Shown: one piece after another, positions 1 through 7,830 of the stretch | Layout of the letters: every line of letters begins with the position of its first letter | How positions within the stretch are numbered: the stretch's first letter is position 1 | Position numbers and translations under genes: made by a program | Notes under the pieces: model-generated | Seen by the model: the letters and a program-made list of their open reading frames with translations, nothing else | Told to the model about the DNA's origin: nothing | The model's database searches: none | DNA from: Synergistales bacterium | GTDB taxonomy: Bacteria; Synergistota; Synergistia; Synergistales; Aminithiophilaceae | Assembly (NCBI GenBank): GCA_018433595.1 | Contig: JAHDQY010000009.1 | Location: 246,967-310,966 of the forward strand | Length of the DNA: 64,000 nucleotides | Direction: 5' to 3'

Positions 1-109
1 GCGTTGATCGACCCGAAGACATTCCGGACCTTCTGGAAACTGCCTGGATGAGGTGCCGAAAGAGACCCACTGGGAGGAAGTCTTTCTCCAGCTCCTTCTC
101 CGGCGATAA
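1..109 (+). CDS. C-terminal end of a MurG-like gene (partial, possible frameshift)
   Basis: The gene upstream of murC is cut by the window edge. From base 3 the frame reads VDRPEDIPDLLETA, which suits the end of MurG, the lipid II-forming glycosyltransferase that often precedes murC. After base 44 this frame turns into Arg/Ser-rich sequence until a stop at 168-170, overlapping the murC start. The neighbouring frame reads DEVPKETHWEEVFLQLLLRR and stops at 107-109, and looks far more protein-like. A one-base deletion near 45-50 would explain the switch. The MurG identity rests on position and on a weak match only. Confidence 0.35.
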
Positions 110-166
110 TGTCTGTCGATCGCTTTGGAGGGTTCTCACCGATACAGATCGAAGGGAGAGGGCTCA

Positions 167-1600
167 ATGAATGTCCAGCGACAGGAGATACTGGACGCAG
201 AGCGCGTTCATCTTCTGGGAATTGGAGGGGCAGGGATGAGTGGCCTTGCTCTTCTCCTGCAGGAGCTCGGTTATGAAGTCAGTGGGTGTGATGTGGCTCG
301 CACCTGCTACACAGATAAAGTCGAAGCCCGCTCCATTGAGGTGACCCTTGGGCATGATGCGGATCATCTTGATCGCTATGCGCCGGATCTGCTGATTTAC
401 AGCAGCGCTGTTGCCGGGACGAATCCTGAAATCGTCGAGGCGCTCCGGCGAGGCATCATGACGGCTAAACGGGCGGAGGTTTTGAGTCTGCTGTTCAATA
501 GCCGCTTTGGAGTTGGCATAGCAGGGACTCACGGAAAGACGACAACGTCCTCTATGATTTCCCTGATCCTTGAGCGGGCGGGACTGAGCCCGACTGTTGC
601 CATAGGCGGGGAACTCTGCGACATCGGTTGCAATGCCAAACTTGGCCAGGGTGCAATGATGGTGGCAGAACTTGACGAAAGCGACGGTTCTTTTGAGCTC
701 TTTTCTCCCTATATTTCCATAGTGACCAATATTGATTGGGATCATGTCGATCGCTATCCCGATCTGCAAAGTGTCGTGGAGGGGTTTAACCGCTTCCTCT
801 CCAACCGCCACCCTGATGGGAAAACTATTGTCTGTGCCGAAGATCCAGGAGTTCAGATTCTCCTTTCGCAACGGGCCACTGAGGGCTTGATCACCTACGG
901 TTGGGGGGCAAAATGGGACTGGGGTGCCCAGGCCTTGGAGCACTTCAGCGGGGGTGGGGTCTCCTTTGATCTGCTCCGGCGTGGGGTACCCGCTGGCAAA
1001 ATTCGGCTTGGTGTCTCCGGTGAGCATAATGTCCTCAACTCATTGGCTGCTCTTGCTGCGGTTGAGCTTTTAGGAGTCGATGTCACCAAGGCTTCACGGG
1101 CTTTGAAAGATTTTAGAGGCGCAAAACGGCGACTCCAGTTTATCGGGAAATCACGTGACATTGATGTCTATGACGACTATGCTCACCATCCGCGGGAAAT
1201 TTCTGCGACACTTACAGCCTTGAGGCAAATCTTCCCTGAGCGACGCCTTATCGTCGCCTTCCAGCCTCATCGATATAGCAGAACAGCGGCACTTTATGAT
1301 GGATTTGCTCAATCTCTGTCTCTTGCCGATCTGGTTGCTCTCGCTCCGGTTTATCCCGCGGATGAGCCCTTACTTCCAGGTGTTGACTCAACGCTGATTT
1401 CTGAGGCCATGAAAAGCAAGGGTTTCGCGGAGCCGCTCCTTGCTTCGACATTGGAGGAGCTCGGCGAGGTGCTGGCGAGCCGCCTTAAGCCTGGAGATCT
1501 TGTTGTGACGGTTGGAGCTGGAAATATTTTTAAACTTGGGAAGCGCTTGCTGAACAGTGTCAGAGGGAAAGGGCAAAATGTGGTGGCTGTCGGAGCTTGA
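167..1600 (+). CDS. murC: UDP-N-acetylmuramate--L-alanine ligase
   Basis: Cytoplasmic ATP-dependent ligase that adds L-alanine to UDP-MurNAc, the first amino acid of the peptidoglycan stem. The 477-residue product has all family marks: the glycine-rich N-terminal motif GIGGAGMSG (18-26), the ATP loop GTHGKTT (120-126) and the Mur ligase motif DDYAHHP (336-342). The ATG at 167 is preferred over an in-frame start at 125 because gggagagg lies just upstream and the family motif then sits at its usual distance. The 3' end overlaps murB. First complete gene of a wall and division cluster. Confidence 0.96.
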   Translation: MNVQRQEILDAERVHLLGIGGAGMSGLALLLQELGYEVSGCDVARTCYTDKVEARSIEVTLGHDADHLDRYAPDLLIYSSAVAGTNPEIVEALRRGIMTAKRAEVLSLLFNSRFGVGIAGTHGKTTTSSMISLILERAGLSPTVAIGGELCDIGCNAKLGQGAMMVAELDESDGSFELFSPYISIVTNIDWDHVDRYPDLQSVVEGFNRFLSNRHPDGKTIVCAEDPGVQILLSQRATEGLITYGWGAKWDWGAQALEHFSGGGVSFDLLRRGVPAGKIRLGVSGEHNVLNSLAALAAVELLGVDVTKASRALKDFRGAKRRLQFIGKSRDIDVYDDYAHHPREISATLTALRQIFPERRLIVAFQPHRYSRTAALYDGFAQSLSLADLVALAPVYPADEPLLPGVDSTLISEAMKSKGFAEPLLASTLEELGEVLASRLKPGDLVVTVGAGNIFKLGKRLLNSVRGKGQNVVAVGA

Positions 1601-2489
1601 ACAGCGTTTTGGAAAGAGACTCAGGAAAGATGAGTTTTTAAAAAAGCATACCTCTTGGCATGTCGGAGGCAAAGCCGCTTTTTTTGCAGAACCGATCAAC
1701 GAGCAAGAAATATTAAGGCTTATCCACATGGCTAGGGAGAAGTCGCTATCGCTAATTGTCCTTGGTGGCGGAACAAATGTTTTAGTCCATGATAAAGGGT
1801 TTGAGGGGATAGTAATTTCAACAAAGAGTCTTCGTGGAATTAAGCGACTTGGGGAAACCAGATTTATTTTTGAAGCTGGTGTACTCACCTCTCAAATTCT
1901 TTCACTTACGCGAAAGGAAAATCTTTCCGGATGGGAGCATATGGCCGGAATTCCTGGAACCCTCGGCGGAGCTTTGATCGGTAACGCTGGAGTTGCTGGT
2001 AAAACTGTCGAGGAGCGCGTTGTTTGGGTGGAAAGCCTTGAAAGAAATCTTTCTCATAAAAAATGGGAAAGAGATGACATTAAATGGGACTATCGTGATT
2101 CTTCATTGGCCCAAGGCAATCGCTTTATTTTACGTGCATGTTTGGATTTTAGACCATCAACAAGAGAAACTGTTGATTCAAGCATTAATTACTATGCACA
2201 AAAAAGATCAAATCAACCTTCAAAGGGTTTTTCGGCAGGATCTGTTTTTAAAAACATTTCTCCCGTGGAACCAGCGGGGCTTTTGCTGGAGAAATATCAC
2301 TGTAAAGGCTTAAGTGAAGGCAATGCCAGCGTCTCTGATCGCCATGCCAACTTCATAATTAATAACGGAAATGCCACGTCAAATGAAATATGGAGATTGA
2401 TAAAGCGGTGCAGGGATATTATTTTAGAAAATCATGGAAAATGGCTAGATCTAGAGGTGAATTTAATAGGTGGACCATGGAGGCAATAA
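1578..2489 (+). CDS. murB: UDP-N-acetylenolpyruvoylglucosamine reductase
   Basis: FAD- and NADPH-dependent reductase that finishes UDP-MurNAc synthesis. The FAD-binding region shows GGGTNVLV and GIPGTLGGALIGNAG. The catalytic set is visible as YRDS, the proton-donor serine in GSVFKN, and the C-terminal glutamate in LEVNLIG. The length of 303 residues fits the shorter class of MurB. ATG 1578 is chosen because gaggga lies 9 bases upstream; a GTG at 1557 is possible. It overlaps murC by 23 bases and ftsQ-like by 20. It is clearly more AT-rich than murC, its functional partner. Confidence 0.95.
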   Translation: MWWLSELEQRFGKRLRKDEFLKKHTSWHVGGKAAFFAEPINEQEILRLIHMAREKSLSLIVLGGGTNVLVHDKGFEGIVISTKSLRGIKRLGETRFIFEAGVLTSQILSLTRKENLSGWEHMAGIPGTLGGALIGNAGVAGKTVEERVVWVESLERNLSHKKWERDDIKWDYRDSSLAQGNRFILRACLDFRPSTRETVDSSINYYAQKRSNQPSKGFSAGSVFKNISPVEPAGLLLEKYHCKGLSEGNASVSDRHANFIINNGNATSNEIWRLIKRCRDIILENHGKWLDLEVNLIGGPWRQ

Positions 2490-3243
2490 AAAACTACCCA
2501 TTCTCCTGGCTCTGTTTTTTTTACTGGGGGCAGGATTGTCAATAGAAAGCAAGTTCCATTTCATGAGACTTAAGGGGTTTTCTTTGTCTCCTTCTAATTA
2601 TAACATCGAAAACTCTTTGTGGAAATCTCAGCTTTTCCCTGATCAGCGAGTATGGGTTTCTTGGATTTGGCGTTTTCGCTCATTAAAAAAAGAAATAGAG
2701 AGAGAGTTTCCTATAAGGCTTACTTGGTCACTTCGTGGATGGGGGCGCATTGAAGCCCGTTATGTCGCTATAAAACCTCATTTCCTTCTTCTCTGGCACC
2801 AGAAAGTCTGGTGTGTTTCAGATGATGGCTTACTTTGGGAAAAGGATTTTTCCGCTTTTCATGACCTGGTGCAGCTTCCGGAATCACTTCCATGTATCGA
2901 GTGGTCTGATGAGTTGATGGCACCATTTGAGGTCGTGGAATCGAGGAACGTTCATCCGGTTCTTCTTCCAATGGAAAAAATCTTTGGCTGGCTTGGTGGC
3001 TTGCGACAGACAGGGTGGCTGGAAAAAGCAACGTGTGTCATCGTTGAAAGACAGGGAGGGCGTTTCCGATTGCGCTTGACGATGAATCTTGCGGACTGTA
3101 AAGATGTGACGCTCCTTGTCCCGGATGCTCCTAGGTCATGGCAGACCATAGCTGAAGCCTTGGGACCTATTGTTAAGGACTGTGGGAAAAAGGCTGGCTT
3201 AATGATAGATGGCACCTACGGAAACAAAATCGTCGTTAAATAG
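2470..3243 (+). CDS. FtsQ-like single-pass membrane protein
   Basis: Predicted bitopic protein of 257 residues with a short cytoplasmic start and one membrane helix (about residues 9-25, LPILLALFFLLGAGLSI), the rest outside the membrane. It lies between murB and ftsA, the usual place of ftsQ (divIB), whose product links the early and late divisome. I cannot see a clear POTRA signature, so the assignment rests on topology and synteny. The start is GTG 2470 inside the end of murB; no better in-frame start is visible. It ends about 100 bases before ftsA, a gap that carries a promoter-like element. Confidence 0.6.
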   Translation: MDHGGNKKLPILLALFFLLGAGLSIESKFHFMRLKGFSLSPSNYNIENSLWKSQLFPDQRVWVSWIWRFRSLKKEIEREFPIRLTWSLRGWGRIEARYVAIKPHFLLLWHQKVWCVSDDGLLWEKDFSAFHDLVQLPESLPCIEWSDELMAPFEVVESRNVHPVLLPMEKIFGWLGGLRQTGWLEKATCVIVERQGGRFRLRLTMNLADCKDVTLLVPDAPRSWQTIAEALGPIVKDCGKKAGLMIDGTYGNKIVVK

Positions 3244-3289
3244 CGCTAGGTGCATCAAGGAAGACGTTCCTCTTCTTTTCATGAGGCCT

Positions 3290-3295
3290 TATAAT
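3290..3295 (+). promoter_or_regulatory. candidate -10 element before ftsA
   Basis: A perfect TATAAT hexamer lies about 48 bases before the ftsA start in the only real gap of this division cluster. The -35 region 17 bases upstream (TTCCTC) is poor, so this could be a weak or activator-dependent promoter that separates ftsA-ftsZ expression from murC-murB. Confidence 0.4.
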
Positions 3296-3342
3296 AGGGC
3301 TAGCTTGAAGATGACCCAGCCTGGAAGGGAGCGAGTGACAAC

Positions 3343-4668
3343 GTGAAGGCAGAGCCGGAGCTCCTCGTTGGGCTTGATCTTGGCACAAGTAAAGTAGCCG
3401 TCGTCGTGGCTGAACGCGATGATCGTACGGGGGAGGCGCAGATTATCGGCGTAGGCCAAGCGCCTTCTTATGGGATTCGCAAAGGACTCATCGTCAATCT
3501 CGAGCAAGCTGTCAGCTCCGTCCGCAATGCCGTCGAGGATGCACGCCATATGGTCGGTCTTGATTTTTATCGCGTTACTGTCGCCTTCAGCGGGACCGAT
3601 GTGCAGAGCGTTCTCACTCGAGGCATGGTTTCCCTGGGCAGAACCCCTCGTCCCGTTCTGGAGAGCGACGTGGAGCGGGCTATTGAAGTCGCTCAGTCGG
3701 AATTAGACGTCACGTCCAACCACAGTGTCCTTCACGCCATTCCTGTCGATTTCTGTTTAGACGGTCACAGTGGGATTGATGACCCGTTAGGAATGACAGG
3801 ATCGCGGCTGGAGCTGGAACTTCAGTCTCTTATTGTTCCCACTTCAACCATACAGAACGTAATTAACTGCGTGGAGCGAGCGGGTCTTGCTGTGGACGGG
3901 CTTCTCCTCAAACCTCTGGCTGCGGCTATGGGGGCTCTTTCCACGGAAGAAGCTCATTCCGGCGCAGCCGTTGTCGATTTGGGGGGCGGGACAACGGGAA
4001 TTGCCGTTTACAGTGAAGGCAGGCCCCGGCGTCTTTCCGTCATTCCTGTCGGCGGTGATCATATCACTAACGATCTAGCCTGTGTTCTCAAGATTCCGAC
4101 GAGCAAGGCCGAAGCCCTCAAAAAGGAAGTCTCCCTGACAGAAGAGCCCGATGCCATGGAGGATCTCTTGGACGTTGATGTCAGAGGCCAGAAGGTCTCT
4201 TTCAGCGTCGGCCAGGTAGCTGAGATCGTCGGGTGTCGAATCGAAGAAATTTTTGAGACCCTTGTGGGAAAGGAGCTGACGAAATCGGGTCTGACCATGT
4301 TTCCTGCTGGAATTGTTATGGCCGGAGGTGTCGCGAACACGGGAGGACTTGATTCCTTCGTCTCTGATGTGCTGGACCTTCCCGTTCGAACGGCGGCACC
4401 TCTTGATGCCAATCGAATGCCACCCGGCCGAGACGGCACAGAGTTTGCCGCTTCTGCGGGCGTAATACGTTATGTTCTCCAGAAAGAAGAGAAACCCTAT
4501 CGATACCTTGAACCCTCCGCCTCGCTGCTTAAAGGGCGATCGGATGTGGGAGGGCATAGTGCCGAGAGAAAAATATTACCCCGCCTTGTTGTCGATAAAC
4601 GGGAGGCTGATGGTGCCATCAGAAGTTTGATGGATACCATTAAAAAGTCTTTTCGCGAACTTTTTTAA
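3343..4668 (+). CDS. ftsA: Cell division protein FtsA
   Basis: Actin-like ATPase that tethers FtsZ filaments to the inner membrane and recruits later division proteins. Visible motifs are the phosphate loops LVGLDLGTSKVAVVVAE near the N-terminus and VVDLGGGTTGIAVYSEG around residue 215, the adenosine motif VMAGGVANTGG, and a basic amphipathic C-terminal helix ending DTIKKSFRELF, the usual membrane-targeting element. The start is GTG 3343 with ggaaggga upstream. ftsZ follows after 33 bases. 441 residues is slightly longer than the family mean. Confidence 0.95.
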   Translation: MKAEPELLVGLDLGTSKVAVVVAERDDRTGEAQIIGVGQAPSYGIRKGLIVNLEQAVSSVRNAVEDARHMVGLDFYRVTVAFSGTDVQSVLTRGMVSLGRTPRPVLESDVERAIEVAQSELDVTSNHSVLHAIPVDFCLDGHSGIDDPLGMTGSRLELELQSLIVPTSTIQNVINCVERAGLAVDGLLLKPLAAAMGALSTEEAHSGAAVVDLGGGTTGIAVYSEGRPRRLSVIPVGGDHITNDLACVLKIPTSKAEALKKEVSLTEEPDAMEDLLDVDVRGQKVSFSVGQVAEIVGCRIEEIFETLVGKELTKSGLTMFPAGIVMAGGVANTGGLDSFVSDVLDLPVRTAAPLDANRMPPGRDGTEFAASAGVIRYVLQKEEKPYRYLEPSASLLKGRSDVGGHSAERKILPRLVVDKREADGAIRSLMDTIKKSFRELF

Positions 4669-4701
4669 AAGTCATTTCCGGTTTTTCAGGAGGGGAACGG
4701 G

Positions 4702-5865
4702 ATGCAGGAGACATTCGCCATCGATAAGGGCGATCGCAATTTTCGCGAAAACATTAAAGTTGTTGGTGTGGGGGGCGGAGGCAATAATGCCCTGAACCAT
4801 ATCATCCGAAGCGGTGTCGCTGGAGTTGATTTTGTAGCGGCCAATACGGATATTGCACAATTGGAGCACTCTGAAGCGTCTTGCCGTATCATCCTCGGTG
4901 AAAGCCTGACAAAAGGGCTTGGTGCCGGTGCCAACCCCGAAGTGGGACTGAAGGCGGCCAAGGAATCGATGGATCAGCTGCAAGAAGCTCTTGACGGTGC
5001 TGATATGGTCTTTCTTACCGCTGGTATGGGAGGAGGGACGGGAACGGGAGCAACGCCTGTCATCGCTGAGGCGGCTAAGGAAATGGGGGCATTGGTTGTC
5101 GCCGTTGTAACCCGTCCGTTCTATTTTGAAGGCAACAGGAGAATAAAACAGGCTGAAGTGGGCATAGCCACTCTGAAGGACAAGGTGGACGCCCTGATCG
5201 TCATCCCTAACGACAGATTGCTCCAGCTTTCCGATGCGAAGATGAGCCTTCTTGAAAGCTTCAAAATGGCTGATGATGTTCTGCGGCAGGCTGTTCAGGG
5301 GGTGACGGATTTGATCCTGAACCCCGGAATTGTCAATGTTGATTTCGCCGATGTCAGAACGGTCATGAGCAATGCTGGATCGGCGATAATGGGAATCGGC
5401 GTGGCCAAAGGAGAGAAACGAGCTGAAGAGGCGGCCAAGGCAGCGCTGAACAGCCCTCTTATGGAAAAGCCTATGAGTGGTGCCAAAGGCGTTCTTTTCA
5501 ACGTCGCAGGCAATGCCACTGTCGGCATTCATGAGATCAACCAGGTGGCGGCTATCATCAACGAAGCGACTGATGAGGATGCGACGATCATTTGGGGAAG
5601 CGCCTTGGATGATAAAATGGAAGATTCCATCAGGATCACTGTCATTGCTACCGGCTTTCCCATTGAAACCCACCGCCCTGGCGTAGAAGGACGGAGTGGC
5701 ACATCCGCCTCCGTCACCTCTGCCCGCCGTAAAAGAGCCTCCCTTGAACTCGAAGAGGCCGAGGTCAAAACAGCTCCGGAAGAGGATTTGTTCCGCCTTT
5801 CCGGCGTTCCTGCCGACAAGCTGGATGAGCCTGCCGTTGTGCGCCGACGGAAGGCGAAGTCTTGA
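4702..5865 (+). CDS. ftsZ: Cell division GTPase FtsZ
   Basis: Tubulin-like GTPase that forms the Z ring. It has the N-terminal nucleotide-binding motif [12 protein letters not shown] (from about residue 22), the tubulin signature loop [12 protein letters not shown] (about 108-119), RPFYFEG and NDRLL. After a variable linker it ends with a conserved C-terminal peptide, [11 protein letters not shown], which binds FtsA and other partners. Strong Shine-Dalgarno aggagggg precedes ATG 4702. The length, 387 residues, is normal. Confidence 0.97.
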   Translation: MQETFAIDKGDRNFRENIKVVGVGGGGNNALNHIIRSGVAGVDFVAANTDIAQLEHSEASCRIILGESLTKGLGAGANPEVGLKAAKESMDQLQEALDGADMVFLTAGMGGGTGTGATPVIAEAAKEMGALVVAVVTRPFYFEGNRRIKQAEVGIATLKDKVDALIVIPNDRLLQLSDAKMSLLESFKMADDVLRQAVQGVTDLILNPGIVNVDFADVRTVMSNAGSAIMGIGVAKGEKRAEEAAKAALNSPLMEKPMSGAKGVLFNVAGNATVGIHEINQVAAIINEATDEDATIIWGSALDDKMEDSIRITVIATGFPIETHRPGVEGRSGTSASVTSARRKRASLELEEAEVKTAPEEDLFRLSGVPADKLDEPAVVRRRKAKS

Positions 5866-5902
5866 CGGAAGGGATCTTTTATTCAAAAGGGGGTGAAGCA
5901 TT

Positions 5903-6550
5903 ATGAATGATCGAAGGACCAGGCGCTATAAAGAGAGAAGATCCCTCTTCCCCTTCGGCCAACTGATGCTTCCCATTGTCGGTGTTGTTGCGCTGGGAAT
6001 TTTGATTCTAGGTATCCGCCTCTTCTTCCTTCCCTCAAAACCCTCCGCCCCGCTAGCAGATTTGGCGGCTCCCGTGGCCCCTTCGGTCCCCTCGTTGCCT
6101 GTTGAACCGCCTGACGTCGGTGAGGCTCCTCAAAAGCCTGAGCTGACAGTAAAACCTTCCGCTGTTGCTGTGCCCGTTAAAGATGGCAATTTGGTCGAGG
6201 CCCCAGCGGAGAAGCCGGCGGCTCCTGCCTTGCCTGTGTCAGCCAAACCTGCGCCTTCTTCTTCGCCGCCGGGAGCTGTTCAAACTCCCAAGCCTTCGCA
6301 GCCAACGCCGACGTCTGCGCAAGGCAACTGGGGAGTTCAGGTGGGAGCTTTTACAAGCCAGGACATGGCGAAAGGATTGGCTTCCAAGCTGCGGGCGAAC
6401 GGTGAAAACGTTATTGTCGTTCAGGCTGATATCAGCGGGAAAACCTATTTCCGTGTCCGTGTCGTCGCCGGCTCCACGCGGCAAGACGCTGAAAAGAAAG
6501 CTCAAGTGCTTAAATCTCAGGGTTATCCGACTTTGGTCGTTGCCCTTTAG
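5903..6550 (+). CDS. SPOR-domain membrane protein
   Basis: Bitopic protein of 215 residues: basic cytoplasmic start (RRTRRYKERR), one membrane helix (about 24-44), a long Pro/Ala/Val-rich linker, and a C-terminal SPOR domain from about residue 142 (NWGVQVGAFTSQ to the end). SPOR domains bind glycan strands stripped of stem peptides at division septa. Directly downstream of ftsZ (37 bases), so it is probably an FtsN-like or DedD-like septal protein. The Pro-rich linker would span the periplasm. Confidence 0.85.
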   Translation: MNDRRTRRYKERRSLFPFGQLMLPIVGVVALGILILGIRLFFLPSKPSAPLADLAAPVAPSVPSLPVEPPDVGEAPQKPELTVKPSAVAVPVKDGNLVEAPAEKPAAPALPVSAKPAPSSSPPGAVQTPKPSQPTPTSAQGNWGVQVGAFTSQDMAKGLASKLRANGENVIVVQADISGKTYFRVRVVAGSTRQDAEKKAQVLKSQGYPTLVVAL

Positions 6551-6603
6551 CAAGTGTCGGATATGCTGATGCAGGCAACGGAAAAGGAGGTTTTGCTGAT
6601 CCC

Positions 6604-7830
6604 ATGGCGGGATTTGTCGAAGAACTGGTTAACCGCGACGAAGCTTTGGAGAGGGTCACTGATGCCCTCTCCTTTCCTTGGGCACTGAACGAAGAAACGT
6701 TACCTCTTGAAAAAGCGGTAGGCCGGAGATTGGCACGGGACCTCTTCTCAGCGAGTCCCTTCCCGGCCTTTACGAGGAGCCTTCGTGATGGCTATGCTGT
6801 CGCTTCCATCGATGTGGTCGGAGCGGCTCCATCAGCGCCTCTTTTTCTTGAAAAAGGCGAAGAAGTACCTATGGGACGGGAACCAGGGTTTAAACACCGG
6901 CCTCAAAGAGCTTCGCTGATTCATACCGGCGGCATCTTGCCTCCCGGTGCCGATGCCGTGGTGATGCTTGAAGACTCGGAAGAAGCGGGAGGACTCGTCG
7001 AGGTACGAAGATCCGTTCAAGCCGGAGAAAACGTTATGCCCCGGGGAGAAGAGATTTCTGAAGGCGCGATAATTGCTGCTCGGGGTGACCTTCTTGGTCA
7101 TCGGAGTATCGGTTTTTTGGCGGCTCTGGGGATCGTTCAAGTACCCTGTCTCAAGTTAACTGTAGGTATCATCAGCACAGGGGATGAAGTGGTCGAAGCC
7201 GATCGCGCCGATCTTCCTCCCGGGTGTGTTCGAGATGTGAACAGCTGGTCTCTCTTTTCTCTGCTTCTGCGCGAGGGTTTTTCTCCGATCCGTCTCGGCA
7301 TCATCGGAGATGAAGAGCATCGTCTCACTCGCGCGATTGAGGAGGGGCAAAGGTGTTGCGATGTGGTGCTCATCAGCGGCGGTTCTTCCGTGAGCCTCCG
7401 TGATCACGTTGCCCAGATTCTTGCCTCCGTGCCATCGCCGGGACTTATCGTCCGTGGCCTCAACCTCTCTCCCGGCAAGCCCACGCTTCTTGCCGGGTCT
7501 CTCAATCCTCGCAAGCTTCTTTTAGGACTTCCCGGTCACCCCCTCTCCTGTTCCGTTGTCGCCATTACTGTTCTCAAACCTCTATTGTTACGCCTTATCG
7601 GTTCCCCTGAACAAGATCCAATCGAAACGCTTCCTGTCGGGGCCGATGTGTATGGGAGGGCGGGAATTGAAGAATTCCTCCCGGCTTTTTCCGTTGTCGA
7701 AGAGGCCTTCCCTCTTGCAGCCAAGTCCGGATTTGTGGGGGCCCTCCGTACGGCAACTCATCTTATACGGTTGCCCCTGACTGAAGAGACCGTCAGAAAA
7801 GGAGAGAAGGTGACTCTTTGGCGACTTTAG
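6604..7830 (+). CDS. moeA: Molybdopterin molybdenumtransferase MoeA
   Basis: Inserts molybdate into adenylylated molybdopterin, the last step to Mo-molybdopterin. Motifs follow the family order: RDGYAV (61-66), HTGGILPPGADAVVMLED, GENVMPRGEEI, GIISTGDEVV, the MoCF domain stretch LISGGSSVSLRDHV with its Asp, LSPGKPTL and LPGHPLS. 408 residues is standard. Shine-Dalgarno aaaaggagg sits about 13 bases before ATG 6604. It overlaps the next MoeA-like gene by 13 bases and opens a molybdenum-cofactor run with no known link to the division genes upstream. Confidence 0.94.
   Translation: MAGFVEELVNRDEALERVTDALSFPWALNEETLPLEKAVGRRLARDLFSASPFPAFTRSLRDGYAVASIDVVGAAPSAPLFLEKGEEVPMGREPGFKHRPQRASLIHTGGILPPGADAVVMLEDSEEAGGLVEVRRSVQAGENVMPRGEEISEGAIIAARGDLLGHRSIGFLAALGIVQVPCLKLTVGIISTGDEVVEADRADLPPGCVRDVNSWSLFSLLLREGFSPIRLGIIGDEEHRLTRAIEEGQRCCDVVLISGGSSVSLRDHVAQILASVPSPGLIVRGLNLSPGKPTLLAGSLNPRKLLLGLPGHPLSCSVVAITVLKPLLLRLIGSPEQDPIETLPVGADVYGRAGIEEFLPAFSVVEEAFPLAAKSGFVGALRTATHLIRLPLTEETVRKGEKVTLWRL

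Noticed and set aside
164..1027. Open frame (287 residues) antisense to murC
   Set aside because: murC has all Mur ligase motifs in this stretch; the antisense frame has no domain or ribosome site.
1993..2313. Open frame (106 residues) inside murB in another frame
   Set aside because: murB motifs cross it; the overlapping frame is Lys/Leu noise of AT-rich DNA.
4672..5901. Long open frame (409 residues) antisense to ftsZ
   Set aside because: It mirrors the fully conserved ftsZ along its whole length, has no recognisable domain and is rich in His/Arg/Ser, as expected from a reverse complement.
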